From a virus, in the IMG/VR virus record IMGVR_UViG_3300028809_000021, positions 1-48,669 of that record: DNA of 48,669 nucleotides; one strand, written 5' to 3'. Under the pieces are notes generated by a model that ran no database searches, was not told the origin of the DNA, and saw only the letters and a program-made list of their open reading frames with translations. How positions within the stretch are numbered: the first letter of the stretch is position 1; the number at the start of each line of letters is the position of its first letter. Position numbers and translations under genes: made by a program. Below, in pieces: positions 8,842 through 18,097 of the stretch.

Positions 8842-10865
8842 TCAAATAAGAATTTATGTGGAATATGATTGTTTCCTAATTGGTTGCCGTCATTCTCTCC
8901 ATCTTTCATTACCTCTACGAAATTCATATCTGCACGCCCTTCCGAATAGTCTATATTTAATGGAGGAACAAGAACAAAATATCTACCTGCCATTTTCTGA
9001 CTATCTGGAAATGTATAGTGCCGGTGGAAACTCAATGGCTCAATAACAAGGGCGTTATTAGCAGGAATATATTTTAGCCCATCAAATGGGCCTTGGATTT
9101 GAAACATGCGGCGTCTCATGAAATTATATCGAACTAACTCGCCTAGCTCTTTAAAGTGCCTTGCTTCGTTTTTCCCATATCTTTTCCATGTGGGCGTTGT
9201 GAGCGAAATCAGATCAGGGCGATATAATGCACCTTGCAGCACCTTCCTGGGACTATCAGAGATCATTACTTCTTTATCTATGACGTCTTTGAAGCTGAGA
9301 TTTTGAGAGGTTTCAGCGTAATCCCCTTTCATTTGTTTATAACCACCCGCAATGAACGGCTGATACTCGATTCGGAAATTTCTGAAGACTGGTGTATTGG
9401 CATTTATGTTTGATGCCATTGCGATGTACATAGCTCCTGTAACTGGTATTGGTGGGGACTCACAATTACTACTGCTCCATTCGCTGAAGTCATTCACCTG
9501 CAACTGAATTGCATTACCTGTTCCCGGTTGCCAGACCGGTTTTAACTCAGTGCTTCCAGAATACGATCTGCTTAGGTAATATTTTACTCCGGTTCCATCC
9601 TGAACTATGTATACGAATACTAAATTGCGTGTACCAGTTCCGCCACTAAGATATTTAATGTCAAAATCGACATTTATTTTATCCCCTTGACTAACTTCGA
9701 ATGGTTCAGATTGCAATATTTTTTCTCCACTTGTAAAATGTTCCAGGATGAGCTGCCTCTCCTTTTCAACGCCATAGATATCGTATATTGATCTACGGTA
9801 GGCAATATCCGTCGTTGGGGACAGATTAGGCAGAGCGCTGGTAAACTTTGCGCCATAAGTCCAGCCTGGTGTTGAATAATCAGTATAGGTTGTACCATCG
9901 CCATTTGTGCCGGAGCGAAAAGCCGTCCCTCGTTCAAAAGTATTATTAGTTGGAATTTCTGGCCATGGCTTGTAATTGTAAGTGTACCTGGCTGATTTAA
10001 TCGCAAAATCAGAACTAATAAACTGAGCTGCCTCTACCGGATGAATCAAGCGGTCTCGTCCAACTGCTCCAGGATCCTCCAATTGTTGTGCAGAAGAAAC
10101 AACTGCACCCACATTGTTATATTCTGTATACCACACTTTTGCTCCAATACTATCCTGAAGCTCTCCAAATCTCAGAATAACCCACCTCCCGTTCCACTGA
10201 TAAAGAGTATAATACTCGCCAAGAATGTGCTGCAAGCAAGTGTAGCAATCAAAGAATTCATTAGAATCTTTCAGAAAACTTCGAGCATGGATAGCAGTTT
10301 GATTAAAGGTGTCCTTCAATTGATCCTGTGTTCTGTCTTTCATACTCGATTCGACAATGTTGCTATACAACCTCCAACCTAAACTGAGGCCAGTTTTCGA
10401 AAGAATTGCCGAAATATAATCTTTGATCAGATTTACGCCTACGAAATTGGACCCATCGGGCTTTGTTAATGGAACACCTTTCAGCAGTCCTATTCCATCA
10501 ATTGCCTTCAATGAAATATCATAAGGTTTATCCTGAAACTCTGCGCGGCCTAATCCGGGAGTAAGAAATCCAGTAAATATGATTTGATCATCGTCTCTGG
10601 CTATGACCTTCCACTCATCATCGAATGTCACTATAAAATCATCGAATGTTTGACTATCATCTGTTGTCAGAAAAATATCTAACTGCATTTCACTTGCCCA
10701 TATACATCCTTCGAATTTACCTCCTGATGGGTAGGACATTTTAAAACTAGTAGCCAACAATGGTGTTACCCCCGCTGGTTCCACATCCTTTTTATAAAGT
10801 TCAATTAGGATGTTTTCATTCAACGGATTCTTAAATCCCACTATATGGTGAAGAAAATATGCCAT
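8838..10865 (-). CDS. Tail tip / baseplate hub protein
   Basis: A 675-aa protein directly after the tape measure gene, where siphophages keep distal-tail and tail-associated (Dit/Tal) proteins. The N-terminal part (residues 1-150) is a beta-rich hub-type region (FIVTFDDEWKVIARDDDQIIFTGFL). A cysteine-bearing segment FFDCYTCLQHILGEYYTLYQ follows near residue 205, and a carbohydrate-binding-like beta region is near 390-500. It overlaps its neighbours by one and four bases. Function is assigned mainly from gene order. Confidence 0.65.
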   Translation of the reverse strand: MAYFLHHIVGFKNPLNENILIELYKKDVEPAGVTPLLATSFKMSYPSGGKFEGCIWASEMQLDIFLTTDDSQTFDDFIVTFDDEWKVIARDDDQIIFTGFLTPGLGRAEFQDKPYDISLKAIDGIGLLKGVPLTKPDGSNFVGVNLIKDYISAILSKTGLSLGWRLYSNIVESSMKDRTQDQLKDTFNQTAIHARSFLKDSNEFFDCYTCLQHILGEYYTLYQWNGRWVILRFGELQDSIGAKVWYTEYNNVGAVVSSAQQLEDPGAVGRDRLIHPVEAAQFISSDFAIKSARYTYNYKPWPEIPTNNTFERGTAFRSGTNGDGTTYTDYSTPGWTYGAKFTSALPNLSPTTDIAYRRSIYDIYGVEKERQLILEHFTSGEKILQSEPFEVSQGDKINVDFDIKYLSGGTGTRNLVFVYIVQDGTGVKYYLSRSYSGSTELKPVWQPGTGNAIQLQVNDFSEWSSSNCESPPIPVTGAMYIAMASNINANTPVFRNFRIEYQPFIAGGYKQMKGDYAETSQNLSFKDVIDKEVMISDSPRKVLQGALYRPDLISLTTPTWKRYGKNEARHFKELGELVRYNFMRRRMFQIQGPFDGLKYIPANNALVIEPLSFHRHYTFPDSQKMAGRYFVLVPPLNIDYSEGRADMNFVEVMKDGENDGNQLGNNHIPHKFLFE

Positions 10866-12928
10866 TAGAATTTTCTATTGACGCTCCTTTCGCCTCTTCT
10901 CACAGCCAGGTACAGCCCATCATTATTTACGATCGGTATCATTTGCCACCCACTTCCTCCATTACCGCCACCCACTTGTGCCAACATTTGAGGCAATCGA
11001 TCTAGCGGCATGATGACTTCAGGCCGGTGCATCTCTCCAACCTGTCCGATAACGGGGCCTGTAACAATTCCGCCATTTGCGAATTTTGGGCCGTCGAATT
11101 TGATATTGCGAAGGGCGGCGCCTGCTGCAACCAATCCAATACCTGCAACAATGGCTAATGCTGGATTCTTAACAGCCCAAACACGCAATGCTTCTTTGAG
11201 TAGTTTTATTTTAATTGCCGCTGCAATTACTTCTCGTCCAATTTGCTGCATAACACTTCCCAAAACACCTAACATGTTTTGTCCCGCCTTCCTCAATCCG
11301 CCTGCCATATCTCCAGAAGCTAAAGCCTCCCCAAGTCCTTCTCCAAGTCCTACAACCATTTCTACTGCGCCAGACTGAATAATTTGTCGAATACTTCCAC
11401 TCAAATCTGCCATGACTTGTAATCCTGAAAACTCTAGTTTCTGCCTTGCCGTTTTCAAAACATCGTTAATTACAGAATCAAAAGCGCCCTGCTCAATTGC
11501 TTCGCTGCCGGTTCTGGATCGCACATCGATCTTTACTTTAGGAGCGATAAGCAAAGGGATTTCAATGGGCTTACCCGACCTGGTAGCCGCTTGTTGATAT
11601 GCTTGTTTGATCTCCAACTCATTCAAAACAGGATCAATCTCTAACTTTGGTTTGGCCTTAATGGCTACCTCACGTGCATCAATGGCGTTCATGGTCTCCA
11701 ATATCTTCAACTGAAGCGCCAATGCATCATTCTCCTGGAAAGTAGCCAGTAGACCCGCTTCGCGCGACTTATTTGTTGATTCCAGCTGTTTTTGATAACC
11801 GGATAACTCTTTTTTGAGGGATTTAAGTATAGGATCTTCTTTCTCGCCACCACCTGAGCCCGTAAGGCTCTTGAATTTAAGTGACGCTATTGTGGCGCTT
11901 TCCAGCCCTTTGGCAAGGTCGTTATATTTGTCTGCGATAGGAGACAGAATTGCTTCTTCTTTTCTGAGTGTCGCATTAAGTGAATCGAGGGTCCTATCAA
12001 GAATGAAAGTTCTATTCCCGAGAGAATCTACTGCGGGGATATTCAGAGATTTTTTATAGGCCTCTACCGCATCTCTTGCGTCTTTTACTTTTTGAGCTTG
12101 TTTGAATAATTCGGCCCCCAGCTTTCCAATCTCAGACTTTAATTCAGAAACTACTGCCTGCTGGACGATGGCATTCGTATATTCTTGTGTGATTGTAGTT
12201 AGGCTTCTAAGAGAACCCTCTTGCAATTTTAGATCTCCGAAATACTCCTTATTAATTGACTTTAATTGATCAAGTGCATTCTTTCTTTCTGAGATACTCC
12301 TGGTTTCATTTTGAATTGCTGCAGCTAGAGATTGTACTTGTAATATTTGAGCTTGAGATGAGCCAATTCCTTCAAAAGACACTTCGGAGGCCGTTTTGGC
12401 TTCCTTTAATGCCTTTGTTAATTTATCCAATTCCTCCTTTGCTTCTTTGTTTTTTCGATTAAATCCAGCGATACCATTATTGTAAATCAGGATACCAGAG
12501 GTGATTGCGGAAATTGCAAGACCAATTCCGCCGAACCCGGTAACAGACGAAAGCAATAAGGAGCCAATAGATTTCCCAGATTCCTTCGCAGCTGCCGAAA
12601 GTCTCTGTAAAGTATCTGGTATTTGCGTAATGTTATTTGTTATACCTTGAAGTCCATAAGGCAAATCTTGAATCACTCGACTAAAATCCAAAACAGTTGA
12701 GCTTGCGGCATTAACACCTGAAGAAAAAGTCCTGAAAGAACCAGCGCTTAGGATACCCTTCATTGAAGTTTCTATCTTTGCAATCTCCTGATTTAACCTT
12801 ACGATTGTTTGAGAATCAGTAGCGACTTTCAGTTGATTCCGAAAAGCAATGAGATCCTGCTGTAAGTCATGCAAAGATTTTGTTACTTGCGCAGTATTCG
12901 CCCCGATATTTATGCTAAAGCCCGCCAT
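10865..12928 (-). CDS. Tail tape measure protein
   Basis: The 687-aa protein combines long helical coiled-coil stretches (about 20-75, 155-350, 370-430) with hydrophobic segments (about 125-150 and 590-612), the usual plan of tape measure proteins. It follows the tail tube and the frameshifted chaperone genes, exactly where a tape measure is expected. At the usual 0.15 nm per residue it predicts a tail of about 100 nm, consistent with a siphovirus. Confidence 0.9.
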   Translation of the reverse strand: MAGFSINIGANTAQVTKSLHDLQQDLIAFRNQLKVATDSQTIVRLNQEIAKIETSMKGILSAGSFRTFSSGVNAASSTVLDFSRVIQDLPYGLQGITNNITQIPDTLQRLSAAAKESGKSIGSLLLSSVTGFGGIGLAISAITSGILIYNNGIAGFNRKNKEAKEELDKLTKALKEAKTASEVSFEGIGSSQAQILQVQSLAAAIQNETRSISERKNALDQLKSINKEYFGDLKLQEGSLRSLTTITQEYTNAIVQQAVVSELKSEIGKLGAELFKQAQKVKDARDAVEAYKKSLNIPAVDSLGNRTFILDRTLDSLNATLRKEEAILSPIADKYNDLAKGLESATIASLKFKSLTGSGGGEKEDPILKSLKKELSGYQKQLESTNKSREAGLLATFQENDALALQLKILETMNAIDAREVAIKAKPKLEIDPVLNELEIKQAYQQAATRSGKPIEIPLLIAPKVKIDVRSRTGSEAIEQGAFDSVINDVLKTARQKLEFSGLQVMADLSGSIRQIIQSGAVEMVVGLGEGLGEALASGDMAGGLRKAGQNMLGVLGSVMQQIGREVIAAAIKIKLLKEALRVWAVKNPALAIVAGIGLVAAGAALRNIKFDGPKFANGGIVTGPVIGQVGEMHRPEVIMPLDRLPQMLAQVGGGNGGSGWQMIPIVNNDGLYLAVRRGERSVNRKF

Positions 12929-13639
12929 TTCTACTATTGAATCGTGAAAGAATGTCTTCTCTTATTCTACGCGCTTCCGCCATCTGTTGCTCCTGCTGCT
13001 CTTTTTCTTGCTGCTCTATTTCCTCTGGAGTAGGATCACCAGGCAAAGGCATGAATTCGTATATGGTCAGATCTTGATTTTTCAGATAGGGTCGAATTGC
13101 TGAAAAAACCTGCATACGGAACCGGGAATTAACCCTGTGCTGCTGACGGTTGTACCCTTCAACCCGCAGCAAATATTCCCTGTAGGTCAGTCTGCAGTAC
13201 TGTTCCCTGGTGAGTCCGAGTTCTCCGTAACAGAAGGATTCGATATCCTCCCACTCATCTCTTCCATCTTTTTTTTTATCTCCTCGACTTGCTTATCGGC
13301 CCTGTCCTGGAACTTCTTGGTACTCTTGCTGTCCCGGTATGTCTCCGCCACAATTGCAAGTTCCTTTTTCCCCTCTTCAGCCTCCACCATTTCCTCCACC
13401 CAATCAAAAAAGTTGGATATAGGAATTTTCGGCGTTAACCCATTTGCAATACAAGAGTTATGGTATCCTGCATAGATCAGGAAAACTATACTGGAGTTAC
13501 CCACAGTATTACCTTCTTCATCCAGTATCATACTGCCGTCTTCTGCTTTCCGGAAAACATATTCAACCGCTGGCATACCGAACAATAGATCGATCTTCGC
13601 TCCGTTCATTCTGATGGAGCATCTGCCTGTATTATTCAT
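12915..13639 (-). CDS. Tail assembly chaperone long form (GT type, -1 frameshift)
   Basis: The downstream frame has no good start of its own. It is open upstream to the slippery run, and before its TTG at 13172 encodes CYGELGLTREQYCRLTYREY, the conserved core of tail chaperone T domains. Slipping -1 on A AAA AAG (13268-13279) joins 124 codons of the short form to 117 downstream codons, giving about 241 aa. As in lambda G/GT and many siphophages, the fusion should bind the tape measure, whose start the frame overlaps by 14 bases. Confidence 0.8.
13187..13639 (-). CDS. Tail assembly chaperone short form (G type)
   Basis: A 150-aa protein between the tail tube and tape measure genes. It has a compact N-terminal domain and a charged helical C-terminus (QVEEIKKKMEEMSGR). 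The slippery run encodes the three lysines, and without slippage translation continues 26 codons to the stop. By analogy with lambda gpG it coats the tape measure during tail assembly and leaves before completion. The start is four bases from the upstream gene. Confidence 0.8.
   Translation of the reverse strand: MNNTGRCSIRMNGAKIDLLFGMPAVEYVFRKAEDGSMILDEEGNTVGNSSIVFLIYAGYHNSCIANGLTPKIPISNFFDWVEEMVEAEEGKKELAIVAETYRDSKSTKKFQDRADKQVEEIKKKMEEMSGRISNPSVTENSDSPGNSTAD
13268..13279 (-). promoter_or_regulatory. Programmed -1 ribosomal frameshift site
   Basis: On the minus strand nine A residues followed by G are read ATA AAA AAA AAG. The heptamer A AAA AAG fits the X XXY YYZ rule and is the efficient dnaX-type slip sequence. 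The -1 frame is open from here to 12915, and no stop codon interrupts it. Confidence 0.8.
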
Positions 13640-13642
13640 GCA

Positions 13643-14077
13643 TTAAGGCTTTGTGGTGGTCAGGGTTCCTTCTCCAGTCAGCGTAAAGGCGAAGCTCACC
13701 AGGCCATTGGCTGTACCAGTGATGGTCACGTTGGTGCATTTGCAGCTGCCTGCGTAATAAAAGCCAACACCTACCGATCCTGAGATAGGGCTTTGAATAC
13801 GCCAGAGGAACGATGTACCCGCATCCATTTTCTGAACCAGTTCGTCAGAAGACACTTCTCCTACTGCAGGGTTCACTTCACAAACAGCGTTTCCTGAAGG
13901 GTTGAACTCCACATCCCCTACACCTACTTTCTTACCGCAATAGGTATCTTCTGCAGTTACAGGGGCGTTGAGAGGGATACTGATATCCTTTAAGCACACC
14001 AGTACCTTCCAGGTTACTCCGTTGTCAAACGACAATTCAATGGGCATGTCTTTTGCGTTGATATTCTTTCCAGGCAT
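13643..14077 (-). CDS. Major tail tube protein
   Basis: A 144-aa beta-rich protein opening with MPGKNINAKDMPIELSFDNG and ending in a short Thr-rich segment. The pattern of early strands followed by VEFNPSGNAVCEVN and FYYAGSCKCTNVTITGT matches small tail tube proteins of Bacteroidota phages. Its place between the tail completion gene and the chaperone pair supports this. Several Cys residues (C72, C112, C114 region) are unusual for a tube protein. Confidence 0.75.
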   Translation of the reverse strand: MPGKNINAKDMPIELSFDNGVTWKVLVCLKDISIPLNAPVTAEDTYCGKKVGVGDVEFNPSGNAVCEVNPAVGEVSSDELVQKMDAGTSFLWRIQSPISGSVGVGFYYAGSCKCTNVTITGTANGLVSFAFTLTGEGTLTTTKP

Positions 14078-14095
14078 TTTATTGCGTTTTAATTG

Positions 14096-14548
14096 TTAAC
14101 TTATTTTTGTTGCAATGCAGGATATCTGCAATACTTTGGCTATCTCGTAAAAGTTTGTACTCAGGTCAAATTCGATGTAGTTGACCGATTCCAAAATCAC
14201 ATCTTGAAAACTCCATCCTGACTGATTGATCATTCCGCCCTCACCTGGTTGATTCTTCACATAGGTCAGTATTTGTTCGATTTGCTCACTGATATCATCG
14301 ACTATATCCTTACTCACTGATCCCATTTGCTTACTCACTATCTCAAGCGACTGAACGCAGTTCCACCGAAACCGACTGAAATCTGAAGCATTAACCGAAG
14401 ATTGAGTCGTCAATAACACGTATATGTTTTCATCAGGCACTTCACCAGTTGTGGTACTATCGTATACATGAACAGGATTCCCATCATAACTAAGCGAATT
14501 CTTAATTGCCTCATAATGTCCCATTCGTATAGCCTTTTCCCTATTCAT
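14096..14548 (-). CDS. Tail terminator / completion-like protein
   Basis: A 150-aa protein in the position of the HK97 gp10 / lambda U tail terminator: after the gp10-like neck gene and before the tail tube. It reads as an alternating helix-strand protein and contains DENIYVLLTTQSSVNAS. No signature motif was recognised, so the call rests on gene order and size. It overlaps the preceding gene by four bases. Confidence 0.6.
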   Translation of the reverse strand: MNREKAIRMGHYEAIKNSLSYDGNPVHVYDSTTTGEVPDENIYVLLTTQSSVNASDFSRFRWNCVQSLEIVSKQMGSVSKDIVDDISEQIEQILTYVKNQPGEGGMINQSGWSFQDVILESVNYIEFDLSTNFYEIAKVLQISCIATKIS

Positions 14549-15141
14549 ATCTTACTGTTGTTTACAATAGTTTGCAATCTGTTTGTCAGCAAGGGTATTT
14601 CTGCCAGTAATGGAGGAAAGAAATAAGCCTGGGGCTTTGATCCAACCAGCATTATGATCCGGAAAATCAGGTAAGCTGTTTGCTCTAAAGTCAAAGCCTT
14701 GTTTTGTCCAACCCGTTTACCTGACTTAAAAGTCGCGGCGCTTCCAAACCTGATTCCCTTTCGTTTCGTCCATGCTGTGATAAACGCAAGGGCTTGTGCA
14801 GCCGTTCCGCCCGTCTTACCAGTAGCCTCTAACTGAAACCCTAGCTTCAACACTTCAGGGGGAACATTTCTTTTGCTTCTTGTACCAAACTCTTTATAGC
14901 TGCTAGTTTCCTGCTGACTAAAATACCTGAATAGCGACCTCCTTATTTCCTGGTAGTTGATCCCTGCCGCCAACGCTCCCTGATCTTTGGGCGCCAACCG
15001 CTTCGCATTTCGAACAACGGTTTGAACAGCCGACTTGATTTCATTATGTATAAGAGCTTGTGTTTTCGCGTCATATTGATCAATGCCTTTTAACAGCTTT
15101 TCAACGTCATCAATCCTGATATTTCCGAAAGCATCAGCCAT
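14545..15141 (-). CDS. HK97 gp10-like neck protein
   Basis: Residues about 40-95 read VVRNAKRLAPKDQGALAAGI and SSYKEFGTRSKRNVPPEV, which match the gp10-type family signature (AKRLAP.D.G.L...I, then ..EFGT). These proteins join head and tail. A basic central segment (FITAWTKRKGIRFG, KSGKRVGQ) follows. It overlaps its neighbours by 4 and 8 bases, typical of this tightly packed connector block. Confidence 0.8.
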   Translation of the reverse strand: MADAFGNIRIDDVEKLLKGIDQYDAKTQALIHNEIKSAVQTVVRNAKRLAPKDQGALAAGINYQEIRRSLFRYFSQQETSSYKEFGTRSKRNVPPEVLKLGFQLEATGKTGGTAAQALAFITAWTKRKGIRFGSAATFKSGKRVGQNKALTLEQTAYLIFRIIMLVGSKPQAYFFPPLLAEIPLLTNRLQTIVNNSKI

Positions 15142-15481
15142 TTCTCCTAGCTTTACTGATTACGAATTCATACAGGTGACGCCTCTGATCTATCAATTCA
15201 AAATCGTGCATTGTATACATTTCGCCATCAATCTCGCATATGGTTGAATTGGAAAGCTCATTCAACAATGTCGCCTGAAATCTACATACCAGCCTGTACC
15301 AGGCCGTTATTTCGATCTGTCCACGGTCATTATTCTTTATCGCTCTTTTCTTCTCCAAGTTGCATCTGGTAGTCAAGAATGGAACATACTCTGCTTTACT
15401 ACCAGCACCTAACGACCCGCGCGCATTCTTTTTGAATGTGACTGACTTATTCAAAGAACCTATGGTAAACCTTAAACCCAT
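15134..15481 (-). CDS. Head-tail adaptor / head closure protein
   Basis: A 115-aa basic beta-barrel-type protein. It has the usual features of phage head closure proteins (SPP1 gp16 / HK97 gp9 type): an early SVTFKKN strand, a central ITAWYRLVCRF strand and an end with MYTMHDFELIDQRRHLYEF. Its place directly after the gp6-like connector and before the gp10-like protein is canonical. Confidence 0.75.
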   Translation of the reverse strand: MGLRFTIGSLNKSVTFKKNARGSLGAGSKAEYVPFLTTRCNLEKKRAIKNNDRGQIEITAWYRLVCRFQATLLNELSNSTICEIDGEMYTMHDFELIDQRRHLYEFVISKARRNG

Positions 15482-16062
15482 GCCATTCCGATATAAGGTT
15501 TGATGTATTTTAGAGCACCCGAGCTGACCCCATCAATTGCATTGACGGTTTCGTTACCTGCGCTACTTTTTGTATTGGTTTCATCGCCTCTATGTTCATA
15601 TCGATAAGCGATTTCCTGTTTGATCCCATTCTTTAGGTCATCTGGAACCGGAGTATCGAAATCTCCCTCTTGCCCGTAACCAGCTGTAAAGGTTATTTGA
15701 TACGTTCCACACTTTTTTGGGCAAAAAATCTTGTTGTCAAGGCCGATTGTTGAATATTCAGCTGTGGTCAGCGTCTCTGAAATCGTTCCATAATTGAAAA
15801 CAACTGAATCAATTGAGCGCACTGGCCCATATGGCAACTTGAACTGTCCATTGAGATACGCTACAACAGTTACCTCACGTTTTACCAGGGACTTCTTTGT
15901 TTTATTTTCAATCGCATTGCGTACTTCAGTAATAAGTGTATCAATAAGGGCGTCATCATTAATGTGATCAATGATTGCCCAAGCTTTCGCATCGGCTCTA
16001 CTTACAGGCTCAGAAATTACCTGCGCCTGCTTTCTCCTTATGTCCACGATACTGTTTTGCAC
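15472..16062 (-). CDS. gp6-like head-tail connector protein
   Basis: The 196-aa protein starts with a helical part (SRADAKAWAIIDHINDDALI) and has the connector hallmark LPYGPVRSIDSVVF followed by ITFTAGYGQEGDFDTPVPDD near residue 125. These are features of the HK97 gp6 family that forms the ring under the portal. Its start overlaps the end of the GT4 gene by 53 bases, a longer overlap than elsewhere, as if the glycan cassette had been inserted next to it. Confidence 0.8.
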   Translation of the reverse strand: MQNSIVDIRRKQAQVISEPVSRADAKAWAIIDHINDDALIDTLITEVRNAIENKTKKSLVKREVTVVAYLNGQFKLPYGPVRSIDSVVFNYGTISETLTTAEYSTIGLDNKIFCPKKCGTYQITFTAGYGQEGDFDTPVPDDLKNGIKQEIAYRYEHRGDETNTKSSAGNETVNAIDGVSSGALKYIKPYIGMAWV

Positions 16063-17095
16063 TGTATATAAAGTTTTCGAGTTCTTGCATCTGGTTTGAA
16101 GGGTTAAGTTCTTCAGCCCTTGCTCTGCATTGTTTACTTATTTTTTGATAATACTCTTCGTTATCCAGTAAACGCAAATGGTTGACCATCGGCTGCATGT
16201 CATAATTGTCACCATCATGCTCTACTATCTTTCCATACTGATCCGCCTTACACAATCCTCGGTCAGGAATGTAAAGCCCTGCTGCACCACAGTTTTCACT
16301 CAATCCTTTAGTTTGTGTGCAGATTACCGGAATTCCGTTGCACATCGCCTCGGTTGCAGTCCGGCCCCAACTTTCATAGCGGGAAGGCATCAACAGTATT
16401 CGAGTACGTTTGTACACTTCAAGGATGTTGGGTGTATTTGGAATAATCTCTACATTCGGGCATTCCCTTCGTAATTTTTCTACGATCTGATCCTGAAGAC
16501 CGCCGTCATCGTATGAACCAGTTACACCGATAAACTTTGCGTAAGGCATAGCCTTGGCGATTCGATAAAGTATGTAGCCGCCTTTGTTCTCATTAAGGCT
16601 GATCATAGTAATAGCCTTGTTTTTCCATGGTTCCTTGCTAACATTATAGTATCCGGGATCACAGGGGGGGTACATGACCATACTCGGCCAGTCATAGTTC
16701 AGGGTATTCTTTACCCATTGGCTATTGTATACAATATGGCAGTCAGATTTAGCTGCAGGAATTGGATTCGGTTCATAAGTATAATGGGAGTGAATAAAGT
16801 TGACAATCGGCTTTCTGACCAGCCTGGCTATATTGATCGCGTACCTCGTAAAATCCAGGTGCGTGAGCAACACGTCAGCCCACCGGTATACATCCAAATT
16901 GTCCAAAGGATCTCCTATCACCCTGATACCTTCATAATCGTATGGCACTTTCACTTTGTGCCACTTGGCTTGCATGAGCACAACCCGGACCTCATGTCCT
17001 CGGCTCATCAAATACCGATTGATATGATGCGCCATTAATTCGCTTCCGCAATTATGCTTCGGCGGATATAGGTGTATGACCCATAATAGCCTCAC
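16010..17095 (-). CDS. GT4-type glycosyltransferase
   Basis: A 361-aa GT-B fold enzyme. The N-terminal Rossmann half opens MRLLWVIHLYPPKHNCGSE. The C-terminal half has MPSRYESWGRTATEAMCNG (236-254) with the E-x7-E pair E241/E249 that binds the nucleotide-sugar in GT4 enzymes. A hexose-type donor transferred to a glycan or protein is likely; the substrate cannot be read from sequence. It is the last gene of a glycan cassette lying inside the head-gene block and overlaps the connector gene. Confidence 0.85.
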   Translation of the reverse strand: MRLLWVIHLYPPKHNCGSELMAHHINRYLMSRGHEVRVVLMQAKWHKVKVPYDYEGIRVIGDPLDNLDVYRWADVLLTHLDFTRYAINIARLVRKPIVNFIHSHYTYEPNPIPAAKSDCHIVYNSQWVKNTLNYDWPSMVMYPPCDPGYYNVSKEPWKNKAITMISLNENKGGYILYRIAKAMPYAKFIGVTGSYDDGGLQDQIVEKLRRECPNVEIIPNTPNILEVYKRTRILLMPSRYESWGRTATEAMCNGIPVICTQTKGLSENCGAAGLYIPDRGLCKADQYGKIVEHDGDNYDMQPMVNHLRLLDNEEYYQKISKQCRARAEELNPSNQMQELENFIYSAKQYRGHKEKAGAGNF

Positions 17096-17283
17096 TGCTG
17101 ACCCTCCTTTGCTTTCCAGTTCTCCACGTCTGCATGATGAACATCTTGAGCACGCTCTTGAGCGTTCATAAGATTAGGATTGTTGATAAGGTTCTTCTCT
17201 CTTTCAGGAGAAAAGAGGTAATTCTCGAATGAGGCCTGCTGTGATTGCGAATAGCCTGGCATTTGAATGATTTTATCAAACAT
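17092..17283 (-). CDS. Hypothetical protein in glycan cassette, 63 aa
   Basis: A small hydrophilic protein rich in Asn, Gln and Glu (SQSQQASFENY, INNPNLMNAQE). It has no membrane segment and no family I recognise. It overlaps the GT4 gene by four bases and the GT11 gene by eight. Because it is translationally coupled to both, it may be a minor virion component or partner of the enzymes. Confidence 0.6.
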   Translation of the reverse strand: MFDKIIQMPGYSQSQQASFENYLFSPEREKNLINNPNLMNAQERAQDVHHADVENWKAKEGQQ

Positions 17284-18097
17284 GGCTTATGATTTTATTT
17301 TGTTTGTAATCAATAACCGTCCATCCTTCGCCGTATATATCAGCACCGGTAATATTGGTATAGGCTGGCCCAAACCACGGGGATGGAGCAATGATCTTTT
17401 TGTCTTCAGCTTCCCCAAGTATGGCGGCCATGGCTGAGTAGCTACTGTTTCCAATAATGAAGTGCCGGCAGGCTTTCATGAGCTTAAACGAATCAATGTA
17501 ATCGCCCCTCACATACTGAAACCGCTCCCCTTTTTTGTCGCTACCATAATGCGCAACAAGCATGTCACTGGCTAAATCTGGATCATCACTAAATATCAAG
17601 AACTGCGTACCTTTTGGAAACATTTCGATGGCAGAAGCATAGTAACTCATGTCCATACGTGGATGATAAGCGTTATCGTAGTCCCCCAATCGAACGTGAA
17701 TAGCAACCTTATCTCTGGGTACGTACTCATCCTTCATTCGAAAATACCAGCGGATCTCATCCATGCAGTGAGCGAAGTACTTTTCGGATTGCATGTGGCC
17801 GGAAAGGCTGCAGCTCTCCTTTAGTTGAATATCATGGTAACCCCAATCAACAAACCGGTCAGTTAGAACAGAGCCATTGTACACTGGTAAAGGATTTTCG
17901 AAATACTTCTGTAAATCGATATCTTCCTCACTTCCAAAACGCTCAGCATGGTCGTGGTTCTTCCATTCCGGGAAAGCGAAATCAAAGCCGTTCTTCCTGG
18001 CGATGCCGATTGTGCCAGCAATCTGAAACATCTGGTTCGCAAATCGGCCATATCTGCCCAGGCTATTAAAGGTTACTATCTTTCTCATTTGAGCCAT
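17276..18097 (-). CDS. GT11-family fucosyltransferase-like protein
   Basis: The 273-aa protein has the GT11 (alpha-1,2-fucosyltransferase) signatures: GRFANQMFQ at 17-25, HVRLGDY at 134-140 (motif I, GDP-fucose binding), and FIIGNSSYSAMAA at 213-225. GT11 enzymes use GDP-fucose to cap glycans. The cassette has no genes for GDP-fucose synthesis, so the donor would come from the host. It overlaps the FkbM gene by 13 bases. Confidence 0.85.
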   Translation of the reverse strand: MAQMRKIVTFNSLGRYGRFANQMFQIAGTIGIARKNGFDFAFPEWKNHDHAERFGSEEDIDLQKYFENPLPVYNGSVLTDRFVDWGYHDIQLKESCSLSGHMQSEKYFAHCMDEIRWYFRMKDEYVPRDKVAIHVRLGDYDNAYHPRMDMSYYASAIEMFPKGTQFLIFSDDPDLASDMLVAHYGSDKKGERFQYVRGDYIDSFKLMKACRHFIIGNSSYSAMAAILGEAEDKKIIAPSPWFGPAYTNITGADIYGEGWTVIDYKQNKIISHV

